Shown here: piece after piece, positions 34,618 to 43,365 of the stretch | Layout: every line of letters starts with the position of its first letter | Numbering within the stretch: position 1 is the stretch's first letter | DNA from: Bacteroidota bacterium | Lineage (GTDB): Bacteria; Bacteroidota; Bacteroidia; Chitinophagales; Chitinophagaceae | Length of the DNA stretch: 64,000 bases | Direction of reading: 5' to 3' | Assembly: GCA_028875875.1 (NCBI GenBank) | Contig: JAGWUV010000018.1 | Location: 1 to 64,000, forward strand | Notes under the pieces: model-generated | What the model saw: only the letters and a program-made list of their open reading frames with translations | Database searches by the model: none | Told to the model about the DNA's origin: nothing | Translations under genes and position numbers: made by a program

Positions 34618-36219
34618 ATGAATCAATCTAAACAACCAACCAACACCGGTGCGTTGGCTACACTGGTTATTGTGTTTTTCTTTTGGGGATTTATTGCTGC
34701 ATCCAACAGCATCTTTATTCCTTTTTGTAAAACACATTTTGCTCTAAGCCAATTTCAGTCACAATTGATTGGATCTGCATTTTATGGAGCTTACTTTATC
34801 GGCTCTCTTTTATTATACCTGTTTTCAAGTATAGCAGGTTATGATATCCTGAATAAGATCGGATACAAAAAAGGAATTATTTACGGTTTATTGATCTCTG
34901 TTGTAGGTGCTTTGGCGATCATTCCCTCTGCCAATGCCAATTCCTTCCCTTTGATCCTTGTGTCTTTCTTTATTGTTGCATTAGGGTTTTCCTTACAACA
35001 AACATCTGCGCAACCTTTTGCTATAGCTTTGGGAGATCCATCAACAGGGTCTCACCGCTTAAATCTTGCCGGGGGGGTAAACTCACTTGGAACAACATTA
35101 GGACCTATTATCGTTAGTTTTTTCTTGTTCGGTACGCCTTCCAGTTCTAATGCTTCCGTAACTGTTACCAACGTTAATAACCTGTACCTGATCGTTGCAG
35201 CGGTATTTGCGGCCGTTGCTATATTCTTTGCCATTTCGAAGCTTCCTGCTGGAACGAATGATGAAAAATTCGAGGCATCAAAGAAAGCATCTACAAGTTT
35301 ATTAACGATGACAGGATTGATCATTCTTGTAATTATCATAGGCCAGTTAACGGAAATAGGTAAACTTCCTTTGTTGATATTAACATTCATTATTGTAATA
35401 GGCATTCTTTTCTATTCCAATAAAAAAGCTGTTGGTAATCCTGAAGGATGGGGTGCTATGAAATACCCTCAACTGATCTATGGTATGCTTGGCATCTTCT
35501 TATATGTGGGTGTTGAGGTAACGATAGATAACAACTTTGGCGCCTTGTTAAAAACCCACGGTTATCTTACCGATTTAGGATTGGATGAAAGTAAAATATC
35601 CAAATACGTTACCTTATACTGGGGTAGTTTAATGATTGGAAGATGGACAGGCGCAATCGGTGTTTTTAATCTTTCTTCAGTAGGTAAAAAAATCGCTACC
35701 ATTTTGGTTCCTTTTCTTGCATTTTCTGTGATACTTTTTGTAAACCATTTATATGGAAACGATATCGTAGACCTACTACCTTACTCAATTTGTATCATCA
35801 TTGCTATTGCTGCGTTTTTCTTTGGTCAGCAAAAGCCCGTTAAAACCTTGCTCACATTAGCTTCGTTGGCAGCGATCGCAATGCTTGTTGGTGTTGCAAC
35901 CAAAGGAATCGTTTCTGTTTATGCCATTATTGCCGGTGGCTTATGCTGCTCAATCATGTGGCCATGTATCTTTTCTTTAGGTGTAGGCGGATTGGGAAAA
36001 TATACCAGCCAGGGATCTGCATTTTTAATTATGATGATCTTAGGCGGTGCAGTAATTCCCCCATTCCAGGGTGCTTTGGGCGATACAATTGGCATGCATG
36101 CATCATACCTTGTTGCAGCAGCATGTTTTGCACTGTTGGCTGTTCTTGCGCTTCAATTGAAAAAAGTATTGAAGGCGCAGGGATTGGATTTCGACGAACA
36201 AATTGAAAGCAGTCATTAA
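34618..36219 (+). CDS. FHS-type sugar permease (FucP/GlcP-like), enlarged
   Basis: A 533-residue MFS protein. The first helices carry FFFWGFIAASNSIFIPFCK and SAFYGAYFIGSLLLYL, characteristic of the fucose/glucose FHS family, and a later QQTSAQPFAIALGDP segment. It is about 100 residues longer than FucP (about 438) because of extra hydrophobic stretches (around 210-265 and 395-430), giving perhaps 14 helices. It would import a hexose by proton symport. An upstream in-frame TTG (34612) overlaps the -7-like TATGCTTG (34607-34614), so ATG 34618 is chosen; the leader would be nearly absent. The ROK kinase follows 18 bases later, which fits uptake plus phosphorylation of a free sugar. Confidence 0.87.
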   Translation: MNQSKQPTNTGALATLVIVFFFWGFIAASNSIFIPFCKTHFALSQFQSQLIGSAFYGAYFIGSLLLYLFSSIAGYDILNKIGYKKGIIYGLLISVVGALAIIPSANANSFPLILVSFFIVALGFSLQQTSAQPFAIALGDPSTGSHRLNLAGGVNSLGTTLGPIIVSFFLFGTPSSSNASVTVTNVNNLYLIVAAVFAAVAIFFAISKLPAGTNDEKFEASKKASTSLLTMTGLIILVIIIGQLTEIGKLPLLILTFIIVIGILFYSNKKAVGNPEGWGAMKYPQLIYGMLGIFLYVGVEVTIDNNFGALLKTHGYLTDLGLDESKISKYVTLYWGSLMIGRWTGAIGVFNLSSVGKKIATILVPFLAFSVILFVNHLYGNDIVDLLPYSICIIIAIAAFFFGQQKPVKTLLTLASLAAIAMLVGVATKGIVSVYAIIAGGLCCSIMWPCIFSLGVGGLGKYTSQGSAFLIMMILGGAVIPPFQGALGDTIGMHASYLVAAACFALLAVLALQLKKVLKAQGLDFDEQIESSH

Positions 36220-36237
36220 TTTTAAAATACACAAATT

Positions 36238-37224
36238 ATGTCAGGCATTTTAGCATCGCAGCAGTTGGCAATAGGAATTGATATTGGAGGAACCAATACA
36301 GTTTTTGGATTGGTTGATATTCGTGGTGAGATCAAATATCGTGGTGCCATCTCTTCCAGAAAACATGACGCTGTGGAAGATTATATTGATGAATTATACG
36401 AAGCAGTTATGCCTGCCATTGAACAGGTAGGCGGCAAAGATTATATACGAGGTATTGGGATAGGTGCCCCTAATGGCAACTATTATTCTGGCAATATTGA
36501 ATATGCTCCTAACCTTAAGTGGAAAGGCGTTGTTCCTATGAGTGATATGATCAACAAAAAATTCGGATTACCTACAGCACTTACCAACGATGCGAATGCC
36601 GCTGCCGTTGGAGAAATGATGTATGGAGCTGCAAAAGGGATGAAAGATTTTATCATGATCACTTTAGGAACCGGTGTTGGCAGTGGTATTGTAGCTAATG
36701 GTCAACTTATCCTCGGACATGATGGTTTTGCAGGAGAATTGGGGCACACCATCATTATCCCAAATGGAAGGTTACATCCCGGCACTGGCGCTAAAGGTAG
36801 TCTCGAAGTATATTGCTCTGCAACGGGTGTACGTTATACGGCATTGGAAATGCTTGAAAAGTACTCAGGCGAAGCTTCATTGTTACACAACTATTCTAAA
36901 GATGAGATAGATAGCAAAGTAGTATATGATTGCGCAATACAGGGTGATAAAATTGCCAATGAAGTATACCAGTTCACAGGCGAAATTTTAGGAAGGTCAT
37001 TAGCTAACTTTATTATGTTCTCCTCACCTGAAGCCATAATCTTATTTGGTGGTCTATGTAAAGCCGGAGATCTGTTAGTCAATCCTACCAAAGAACATAT
37101 GGAAGCTAACCTATTGCCTATTTTCAGGAATAAAGTAAAATTGGTCTATAGTGAATTGAAAGAAGCTGATGCCGCTATTTTAGGTGCTTCGGCATTGGTA
37201 TGGGAGATCAAACAACCATCTTAA
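36238..37224 (+). CDS. ROK-family sugar kinase (probable glucokinase), zinc-cysteine motif lost
   Basis: A 328-residue ROK protein. GIDIGGTNTVFGLVD is the phosphate-binding loop, ALTNDANAAAVGEMM has the catalytic Asp and Asn, and TLGTGVGSGIV is the second phosphate loop; GELGHTIIIPNG holds the sugar-binding EXGH motif. The usual zinc-binding CxCGxxGCxE is replaced by HPGTGAKGSLEVY: all three cysteines are absent. No DNA-binding domain is present, so it is a kinase rather than a repressor. It probably phosphorylates glucose or a related hexose imported by the preceding permease, 18 bases upstream. The missing zinc site makes the exact sugar harder to predict. Confidence 0.88.
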   Translation: MSGILASQQLAIGIDIGGTNTVFGLVDIRGEIKYRGAISSRKHDAVEDYIDELYEAVMPAIEQVGGKDYIRGIGIGAPNGNYYSGNIEYAPNLKWKGVVPMSDMINKKFGLPTALTNDANAAAVGEMMYGAAKGMKDFIMITLGTGVGSGIVANGQLILGHDGFAGELGHTIIIPNGRLHPGTGAKGSLEVYCSATGVRYTALEMLEKYSGEASLLHNYSKDEIDSKVVYDCAIQGDKIANEVYQFTGEILGRSLANFIMFSSPEAIILFGGLCKAGDLLVNPTKEHMEANLLPIFRNKVKLVYSELKEADAAILGASALVWEIKQPS

Positions 37225-37267
37225 TAGGATGTAACAGGAATAGATTGTAAGTCGTTCTTGTATATAA

Positions 37268-37300
37268 AAAGAGAGTCGCTTATTTACAGTGACTCTCTTT
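37268..37300. terminator. Bidirectional terminator between ROK kinase and lipA
   Basis: AAAGAGAGTC (37268-37277) and GACTCTCTTT (37291-37300) pair perfectly; two more pairs extend the stem. A-rich before and T-rich after, so it suits both converging genes. Confidence 0.72.
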
Positions 37301-37315
37301 CATTTTCAGATAAAC

Positions 37316-38239
37316 TTATTTGTTTTGTTGCAGCCATTGTTGCCTGCCATAGCCTTGAATTACATGCTTATCGCTATGATAAGAAGAACGAACCAAGGGG
37401 CCACTTTCAACATAGTCAAAACCAAGCTCATATCCAATCTCTCTTAACTCAGCAAACTCATCGGGATGCACGAAACGCAATACAGGTAAATGTTTAACAG
37501 TGGGTTGGAGATATTGCCCAAGAGTTAGCACATCTAACCCAACGGTACGTAAATCTTTCATAGTAGCAATTACTTCTTCCTTGGTTTCACCGATGCCCAG
37601 CATGATGCCTGTTTTTGTTCTCATCCCTCCTTCTTTCAGCATTCGCAATACATCAAGGCTTCTGTGGTATTTTGCCTGAATACGAACCTGACGGGTTAAG
37701 CGTTCTACGGTTTCCATATTATGGCTTACCACATTGGGTGCAGCATCAATAACACGTTGAACCTGGTCGGCATTACCTTTAAAATCAGGGATCAATGTTT
37801 CTAGTGTGGTTTGCGGGTTTAATTCTTTAACTGCTTTAATGGTATTGTACCATATAATTGAGCCTCCGTCTTTCAGTTCATCTCTATCAACACTGGTTAT
37901 TACAGCATGCTTAACTTTCATTAAGTAGATCGCTTCTGCTACACGCTGCGGTTCATCCCAATCAACAGGTTCAGGGCGCCCGGTAGCAACAGCGCAAAAG
38001 CCGCAGCTACGAGTACATACATTCCCCAAGATCATAAAAGTAGCGGTTCCTTCGCCCCAGCATTCACCCATATTTGGACAATTACCACTTTCGCAGATGG
38101 TATGTAGTTTATGTGTATCAACCAGGCCACGTACATGTTTATAGCTTTCTCCAATAGGAAGTTTAACACGCAGCCAGTCGGGCTTTTTTATTTTGGGAGA
38201 TTTGTTTTCAGTAGCAGATACAACAGGTAACTCTTGCAC
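37316..38239 (-). CDS. lipA: Lipoyl synthase (radical SAM)
   Basis: A 307-residue radical-SAM enzyme that inserts two sulfurs into protein-bound octanoate to make lipoate for 2-oxoacid dehydrogenases and the glycine cleavage system. The auxiliary cluster comes from [12 protein letters not shown], the radical-SAM cluster from [12 protein letters not shown] (CxxxCxxC), and the C-terminal RSSY serine ligand appears in [13 protein letters not shown]. The only reasonable start is GTG 38239, followed by [13 protein letters not shown]; no ATG precedes the conserved region. Monocistronic here and closed by the shared hairpin at 37268-37300. Confidence 0.96.
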   Translation of the reverse strand: MQELPVVSATENKSPKIKKPDWLRVKLPIGESYKHVRGLVDTHKLHTICESGNCPNMGECWGEGTATFMILGNVCTRSCGFCAVATGRPEPVDWDEPQRVAEAIYLMKVKHAVITSVDRDELKDGGSIIWYNTIKAVKELNPQTTLETLIPDFKGNADQVQRVIDAAPNVVSHNMETVERLTRQVRIQAKYHRSLDVLRMLKEGGMRTKTGIMLGIGETKEEVIATMKDLRTVGLDVLTLGQYLQPTVKHLPVLRFVHPDEFAELREIGYELGFDYVESGPLVRSSYHSDKHVIQGYGRQQWLQQNK

Positions 38240-38360
38240 TTTGACTTATGAATTTATTTTATGAAATGCCCGGAACTGTTCCGAATGTTGCAGTGAGTGA
38301 CACAACAGCAGCCGGGTAGCGTATCTATTGCTCATCACCCCATTAAGCAACAAAAATAAC

Positions 38361-39170
38361 TCACTTTCGTTTACCGAATACGATAGCTATATACGCGTTG
38401 AGGAAAAACTTTTTGGGATCGGAGTTTACCATAATGGGCATATCCTTGGTGTAATATTCAGCATTTAGCCCTACTTCAAGAGCTGAAAGAATTTCGTTGT
38501 AACGGCCGTAATCGAAGCGCAGCGCTGTTTTAGCATGAAAGCCCGGTATGAACTGAATTTCGTTGAAACCTTTACCGAAACTGGAGGCCCCGAGAATTAC
38601 GTTAGGATCTAAAAAAACACTGTCGTTATTGTTGTATTTAATGTCTTGCGTTGTACTGCTATTGGCTGGTTGTACTTGTATGTAATAAGGTTTCAACATA
38701 CCCAAGCTGAATCCACCACCATAGATTGCTGAAACAGCCACTCCATTTTTATTGCCTTTGCCTCCAATGAGTATTTGCTGGCTTAAACCTAGCTTGAAAT
38801 AATAAAAGTTATTTTCCTTACCAAATACATAAGGATTTCCAAGAATAATAAGGCTACCTAATTGAGTGGGATAAGGGGATGTTTTTTCTTCTTTGCGGTC
38901 TTTACGTTCTCCCAACTCCATCCACCAACTATTGGTTTTGGTGATGGATTTATAACGTCCGTGCTCATAATAAATTCCGTAACCATCTGTGTTGAGCTTA
39001 ATACCAAATGCCCCCTGTTTTTGAAAAATCAGTGCACCTTCCTCTTCCTGCTTAATTAATTTGTTGATTCTTTCTTTCCGTGCTTCTTGTTTCTGCTGAC
39101 GCTTTGTGGATTCCTGCGCCATCAGGCATAGAGGTGTTAAGGCCAATAAGGTGATGAGGATCTTCTTCAC
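38361..39170 (-). CDS. Predicted outer-membrane barrel protein of unknown function
   Basis: A 269-residue exported protein. Signal peptide KKILITLLALTPLCLMAQ, then a charged helical stretch (KRQQKQEARKERINKLIKQ), then amphipathic beta strands such as GAFGIKLNTDGYGIYYEHG and FYYFKLGLSQQILIGG to an end AYIAIVFGKRK. The pattern suggests a small outer-membrane or membrane-associated beta barrel. I do not recognise a named family. It is divergent from the OsmC gene across 40 bases, and follows no obvious partner. Confidence 0.68.
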   Translation of the reverse strand: MKKILITLLALTPLCLMAQESTKRQQKQEARKERINKLIKQEEEGALIFQKQGAFGIKLNTDGYGIYYEHGRYKSITKTNSWWMELGERKDRKEEKTSPYPTQLGSLIILGNPYVFGKENNFYYFKLGLSQQILIGGKGNKNGVAVSAIYGGGFSLGMLKPYYIQVQPANSSTTQDIKYNNNDSVFLDPNVILGASSFGKGFNEIQFIPGFHAKTALRFDYGRYNEILSALEVGLNAEYYTKDMPIMVNSDPKKFFLNAYIAIVFGKRK

Positions 39171-39210
39171 ACAAATGATTTTAATGCTAATTTAGAGAAA
39201 TTTTTGACCC

Positions 39211-39618
39211 ATGACTTCAACAGTTGTTTACAAAGGAGATTTAAGGACAGAATTAACACATTTGCAAAGTAGAACTATTATTGAGAATGATGCACCAACA
39301 GACAACCATGGCAAAGGAGAACGATTTTCTCCCACAGATATGCTGGCCACCTCATTGGGAAGTTGCATGATCACCACCATGGCCATTCAAACCGCAGGCA
39401 CTAATTTAAATCTTAACGGAACCAAAGCAGAAGTAACCAAGATAATGAGTACTGATGCACCGAGAAGAGTTGCAGGCATACAGGTAGATCTTTACTTCAC
39501 GCCGGAATTGGGCGCCACCGATCAGCAAAGAGAACAACTGATACGTATTGCACGTGCATGCCCTGTTGAAAAAAGCCTTCACCCTGACATTAAATTAGAA
39601 GTAGGTTTTCACTGGTAA
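39211..39618 (+). CDS. OsmC-family protein
   Basis: A 135-residue protein of the OsmC/Ohr fold. KGERFSPTDMLATSLGSCMITTMAI contains the first reactive cysteine, and RIARACPVEKSLHPDIKLE the second Cys (resolving). Homodimers reduce organic hydroperoxides using dithiols, though the short YhfA/OsmC-like subgroup is less well characterised. A promoter-like AATTTTTG at 39199-39206 (one mismatch to TAnnTTTG) ends four bases before the ATG, so the transcript should be nearly leaderless. It converges with the DUF2851 gene across 4 bases. Confidence 0.92.
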   Translation: MTSTVVYKGDLRTELTHLQSRTIIENDAPTDNHGKGERFSPTDMLATSLGSCMITTMAIQTAGTNLNLNGTKAEVTKIMSTDAPRRVAGIQVDLYFTPELGATDQQREQLIRIARACPVEKSLHPDIKLEVGFHW

Positions 39619-39622
39619 TTAT

Positions 39623-40900
39623 TCAGGATTCTTTTGCAGCCAGTAGCTTATTCCCTACTGCACACTGAAGGCATTTTTTGTATAAACAATATTGATGTTG
39701 TAAATGCAATAATGCCTGCGATTCCATTGCATTGCTATTGCTCACCTGAAAAGACATCCAGCGTTGTGTTACATTATTTTTTTCTGCCTGCAATGCCGAT
39801 AACCATTGCAGGCTTTTATCTTTCGCAGTTTGGCTATCGTTGTAAACACCATATGCAAATACCACAGGAACAATGGTGTTAATACAGAGTGTATTTATAA
39901 ATTGCTTGCCTACAGTTTTTAACTGTAATGGAGTTTCTTCATGAAAAGTAAAATGGGTGTTCCAGTAATCATTGGCAGTTACCAATAGTAATTCTTCTAC
40001 TTGTTGTATTGTAAGCAATTCTCTTATGTGCGAGAATAAATGAGAGGAACGATGAATAAGCATAGCAAGTTGAGCCAGACGAATGGTTGGAAAATTAGCA
40101 GGCCGCATACGAAGAAAAAAAGCACTACCATTCACTTTTCTTAACCCGTACTTCTTTTGAAGGAAGTGATATTCCCGCTGTAAAAGGAGTGGATATTTTT
40201 CAGTGAACGCATTATCCAAAAGATTAGCCTGCCCTAATAATAAAGCTTCTACCTGGTGTATCTGGTTCTTGTGTTTAGCCAGAACGTTAATAGGTATTGA
40301 TCGTGCTACCTGCTCAAAAAAAGCAGCATTTACTTTAATGCCAAAGCTGTAAGCAAGCATTTGCCAAAAGGTTTCCTCCCAGTGATTATTGTTTTGTTTA
40401 AGTAACTGTAAAACCTTACTTGCTTTTTCTTCCAGTCGTTCTACGGCCAGCCTTTCTTTCCATGCTATCCAGCTTACCTGAGATAAAACAGGCAGATGCC
40501 TGGCGCAGGCAATGGGCTCATGTATCTCCATTAGTTGCCTGTACTTTTCCAATAATACATTGGGTACAAGATTTTGTAATTCTATAACAGGCAGTACCAC
40601 ACCATGAACATCCTTTATATCCATATCATGCTTCCAAACAACATGCAGAATAATGTTGCCATAATTGGTGTCGGTGGAATGACGGTGCTTATCCCAGTCT
40701 GATGAAAGTAAATGTAGTTCTATACTTCCAACAATAATTATATTGTTCATTACAATAGAGGCATTGATAAAATCCGGCCCCTGGTGCTGGTTGAGCGTAC
40801 CTGGTTTGAGGATGCGTACGTTTTCTCCATTGGTAGTTTGCAATCCAACTGTATTATAATACTGAAACCTCCAAATGAAATGCAATAGCTTTTCCGTCAT
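39623..40900 (-). CDS. DUF2851 family protein
   Basis: A 425-residue protein matching DUF2851, a Bacteroidota-wide family with no known function. Hallmarks are the opening EKLLHFIWRFQYYN, LKPGTLNQHQGPDFINA, SIELHLLSSDWDKHRHSTD, and NIILHVVWKHD. The repeated His and Asp residues (HxxxxxW, HRH, WKHD) look like possible catalytic or metal sites, as a nuclease might have, but this is inference only. No signal peptide, so cytoplasmic. Convergent with OsmC and upstream of nothing on its own strand; Maf lies 57 bases before it on the same strand. Confidence 0.9.
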   Translation of the reverse strand: MTEKLLHFIWRFQYYNTVGLQTTNGENVRILKPGTLNQHQGPDFINASIVMNNIIIVGSIELHLLSSDWDKHRHSTDTNYGNIILHVVWKHDMDIKDVHGVVLPVIELQNLVPNVLLEKYRQLMEIHEPIACARHLPVLSQVSWIAWKERLAVERLEEKASKVLQLLKQNNNHWEETFWQMLAYSFGIKVNAAFFEQVARSIPINVLAKHKNQIHQVEALLLGQANLLDNAFTEKYPLLLQREYHFLQKKYGLRKVNGSAFFLRMRPANFPTIRLAQLAMLIHRSSHLFSHIRELLTIQQVEELLLVTANDYWNTHFTFHEETPLQLKTVGKQFINTLCINTIVPVVFAYGVYNDSQTAKDKSLQWLSALQAEKNNVTQRWMSFQVSNSNAMESQALLHLQHQYCLYKKCLQCAVGNKLLAAKES

Positions 40901-40957
40901 AGCTTTTTGTTTAAACTATTACGGAGGTGATACATGCGATATTTCGAATATACTAAA

Positions 40958-41545
40958 TTATTTTGCCAGTTGTTGTAAGGTTTGGTAAACTCGGCTTACC
41001 GGAAGACCCATCACGTTGTAAAAATCCCCATTGATACTTTCAATACCCACAACCCCAATCCATTCCTGTATGGCATAAGCACCGGCCTTATCGTAAGGCT
41101 GATATTGATCAACATAATAGCTTAGTTGCTCCTTTGTAAGTGAGTGAAAAGAGACTTCGGTTATATCAGCAAATACAATATCGGCTTCATTATGCAGGAT
41201 TACCACACCTGTAATCACTTTGTGTTTCCTCCCTGAAAGTTGTTGTAAAATGGCCATGGCCTCTTCCCTATCTTGCGGCTTACCTATAATTTTTTCATCG
41301 ATTACTACAATTGTATCTGCAGCTAATATGGGCTTACCCAAATGCTGGTGATGAAAATTTTGCCTGATTTTTTCTCTTACAGCCAACGCCTTTTCTTTAG
41401 CTATGAAAACAGCTACTTCCTCTGCTGTTAAACCAGCAGGGTAACTTTCATCCGTTCCGGCTGTAATTACTTCAAAAGGCACCTCAGCCCACTCCAGTAA
41501 TTGTTTTCTGCGTGGCGATTGTGAAGCAAGAATAATATGTTGCAT
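40958..41545 (-). CDS. Maf-like nucleotide pyrophosphatase
   Basis: A 195-residue Maf/HAM1-like pyrophosphatase that hydrolyses noncanonical or modified nucleoside triphosphates (dTTP/UTP or CTP types) to monophosphates. The start HIILASQSPRRKQLLEWA is the signature phosphate loop; AADTIVVIDEKIIGKP contains the catalytic Asp region, LSGRKHKVITGV and VDQYQPYDKAGAYAIQ follow, which is the YhdE-type pattern. An open frame runs up to TTG 41587 and overlaps the UbiA gene; ATG 41545 is the family's normal start. Just downstream of the UbiA gene on the same strand. Confidence 0.92.
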   Translation of the reverse strand: MQHIILASQSPRRKQLLEWAEVPFEVITAGTDESYPAGLTAEEVAVFIAKEKALAVREKIRQNFHHQHLGKPILAADTIVVIDEKIIGKPQDREEAMAILQQLSGRKHKVITGVVILHNEADIVFADITEVSFHSLTKEQLSYYVDQYQPYDKAGAYAIQEWIGVVGIESINGDFYNVMGLPVSRVYQTLQQLAK

Positions 41546-41583
41546 GAAAAAGGTTTGGTAGTTCTTCAAAAAGACGAAGCTAA

Positions 41584-42528
41584 TCAAATAGAGAATTTAA
41601 ACAATAGCATAGAAAGAATACCCGCCATCATAATCATTTTTACTGCTGAACTCAACTGATGAAAATCTTTAGTATTTATGGCGGAGAAAAGTTTTTTGAA
41701 AACCCATATTAAGGGAATGATAATAAATAACACATAATAAACCATGCTCGTCCACCACCTGAAGTGTAGTACATAAAACTGTAAAACGATCAATGCTCCT
41801 ATGAGCACTACCAACCAAACCGCAACGAAGATCTTTGTAGCATTCAGCCCCCAAACAATGGGCATTGTTTTACATCCGTATCTCCTGTCTCCGTCAATGT
41901 CTTCCATATCCTTGATCACTTCCCTGATTACTGATATGATAAATGCAAAACCTGAGTATAAAAATGTTAGTCGTAAGAGTTTTTCTCCATCAAGATATGA
42001 ATGGTTCACTGAAGATGTAAGCAAGTGATTATTCTCGCACCATAGCAATACAGTAATAGACCAGGCCGTAATAAAAGAGACCAACAGGTTACCTATCAAA
42101 AACTTTTTTTTGAGTGAAACGGAATAAAAGAAAAGTAATATCACGCAAAAAAGGTTGATAACTCCAACAAAATAGGCATTCGTACTAAAATCTATATAAA
42201 AGCCAATGATAACGGCAACAGCACTTAAAAGTAAATGCCAGATAATAACCCATCTTCTGCTGATGATTGCTCCAACAACAAGTTTATCAGGTTTATTAAT
42301 TTGATCTATATTCAAATCAAAATAATCATTAATAATGTACCCTCCCGCAGCGATCAAAACGTAAGAAAATGCCAGCAACAAAAAGTAAATACCATGAATA
42401 TTATTCTGCACTCCTGCCTGCTGAAAGATCGGCTGAATAATGCAATATTCAAACATAACCTGTGTTAATACAATAAACACAAGGTTAGGCCAGCGTATTA
42501 ACCTTAAAAAAGCGGTTACTAGATTCAA
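41584..42528 (-). CDS. UbiA-family prenyltransferase
   Basis: A 314-residue membrane protein with about eight or nine helices. The two Asp-rich, prenyl-diphosphate/Mg-binding motifs are NDYFDLNIDQINKPDK (about residues 66-81) and DMEDIDGDRRYGCKTMP (about 195-211). The Bacteroidota copies beside maf are usually annotated as geranylgeranylglycerol-phosphate geranylgeranyltransferase-like, but MenA-type or heme O functions are not excluded. No ATG exists before AFLRLIRWPNLVF, so TTG 42528 is given as start with some doubt. It may itself overlap a promoter-like TTTTTTTG. Confidence 0.85.
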   Translation of the reverse strand: MNLVTAFLRLIRWPNLVFIVLTQVMFEYCIIQPIFQQAGVQNNIHGIYFLLLAFSYVLIAAGGYIINDYFDLNIDQINKPDKLVVGAIISRRWVIIWHLLLSAVAVIIGFYIDFSTNAYFVGVINLFCVILLFFYSVSLKKKFLIGNLLVSFITAWSITVLLWCENNHLLTSSVNHSYLDGEKLLRLTFLYSGFAFIISVIREVIKDMEDIDGDRRYGCKTMPIVWGLNATKIFVAVWLVVLIGALIVLQFYVLHFRWWTSMVYYVLFIIIPLIWVFKKLFSAINTKDFHQLSSAVKMIMMAGILSMLLFKFSI

Positions 42529-42579
42529 AAAAAGAGTTTTACTTGCAAGTTAAATGCACCGATGCACAAGTACGTATAA

Positions 42580-42819
42580 CTATTTTTGGTTATCCCGCCA
42601 TTCGTACACCCAGCTGCTTTGTATCATTTCAAGGTGCCCCTCGTTACTCTCTTCACGTTTTCCTTCAAAATTGGGAATTTCTAAAACCCATTCAAGTAGA
42701 TCGGTGAAACGAATTCTGTAAATTTTAGATTCGCTAAATTCATCACCAAAACGCTCATATAATTTTAGTGCTATATCCTCGTAATCATTCCAATGGATAG
42801 GTGGTTCAAAAATTGCCAT
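42580..42819 (-). CDS. iscX: IscX-like Fe-S cluster assembly protein
   Basis: A 79-residue acidic protein fitting IscX (YfhJ), a small winged-helix protein that binds IscS and frataxin-like partners and tunes iron-sulfur assembly. Visible family features are IHWNDYEDIALKLYERFG, the conserved IRFTDLLEWVLEIPNFEG and the SNEGHLEMIQSSWVYEW end. The rest of the isc or suf system is not nearby, but a 2Fe-2S ferredoxin gene lies 122 bases upstream on the same strand, as in E. coli where fdx precedes iscX. Confidence 0.88.
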   Translation of the reverse strand: MAIFEPPIHWNDYEDIALKLYERFGDEFSESKIYRIRFTDLLEWVLEIPNFEGKREESNEGHLEMIQSSWVYEWRDNQK

Positions 42820-42941
42820 AATACTATATTTTTTCCGGGCTTAAGATTTAATATTTTACACATTACTAGCCTGACCGTTTGGTCAGAGAGGCGTCAAATT
42901 ATCCGCTGGTACAGCATAACAATTTGCAGTTTTACAGTTCT

Positions 42942-43277
42942 TTACTCCCCAAGAAACTGGGTTTGATCAGGCAAAGTAACCTCAATCACTCCGCTACCAT
43001 CTTGTAAAACACACTGGCAACCCAATCTCGAATTGATGCGTGGATCTATTGCTCTGTCTATAAAATCTTCTTCCTTGTCGCTTAACTCCTCAAGATATTC
43101 CATGCCTTTATCAACATAAAGATGGCAGGTGCTACAGGCACAAACGGCACCGCAGTTATGGTGTAATTCTATGTTATTATATAACATAATCTCCAGCAAA
43201 CTATCTCCTGCCTGAATATTTTCAAGGGTAACCGGTTCTTGCCCTTTTTGTTCAAACTTAACTTGAATTGTATACAT
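42942..43277 (-). CDS. fdx: 2Fe-2S ferredoxin (adrenodoxin type)
   Basis: A 111-residue electron carrier of the ISC/adrenodoxin type. Cluster ligands are seen in NCGAVCACSTCHLYVD (C-x5-C-x2-C) and the fourth in LGCQCVLQDG. It probably gives electrons for Fe-S assembly or to oxygenases. A frame open to TTG 43316 crosses the promoter, so ATG 43277 (YTIQVKFEQKG) is the start. The -7 element TACTTTTG lies 20 bases before it. Downstream is iscX, which fits an Fe-S role. Confidence 0.92.
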   Translation of the reverse strand: MYTIQVKFEQKGQEPVTLENIQAGDSLLEIMLYNNIELHHNCGAVCACSTCHLYVDKGMEYLEELSDKEEDFIDRAIDPRINSRLGCQCVLQDGSGVIEVTLPDQTQFLGE

Positions 43278-43297
43278 AACGGTAGTCTTTCCGCCTG

Positions 43298-43305
43298 CAA
43301 AAGTA
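43298..43305 (-). promoter_or_regulatory. -7 element of fdx promoter
   Basis: TACTTTTG on the minus strand, exact TAnnTTTG. It lies 20 bases before the fdx ATG and inside the reading frame extended to TTG 43316, which shows that the longer start is wrong. Confidence 0.65.
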
Positions 43306-43365
43306 TTTGAAAACAAACGATGAAAGATAAGAAAGCAGTATTTTCTCCATCGAATTCAGGAAAAC

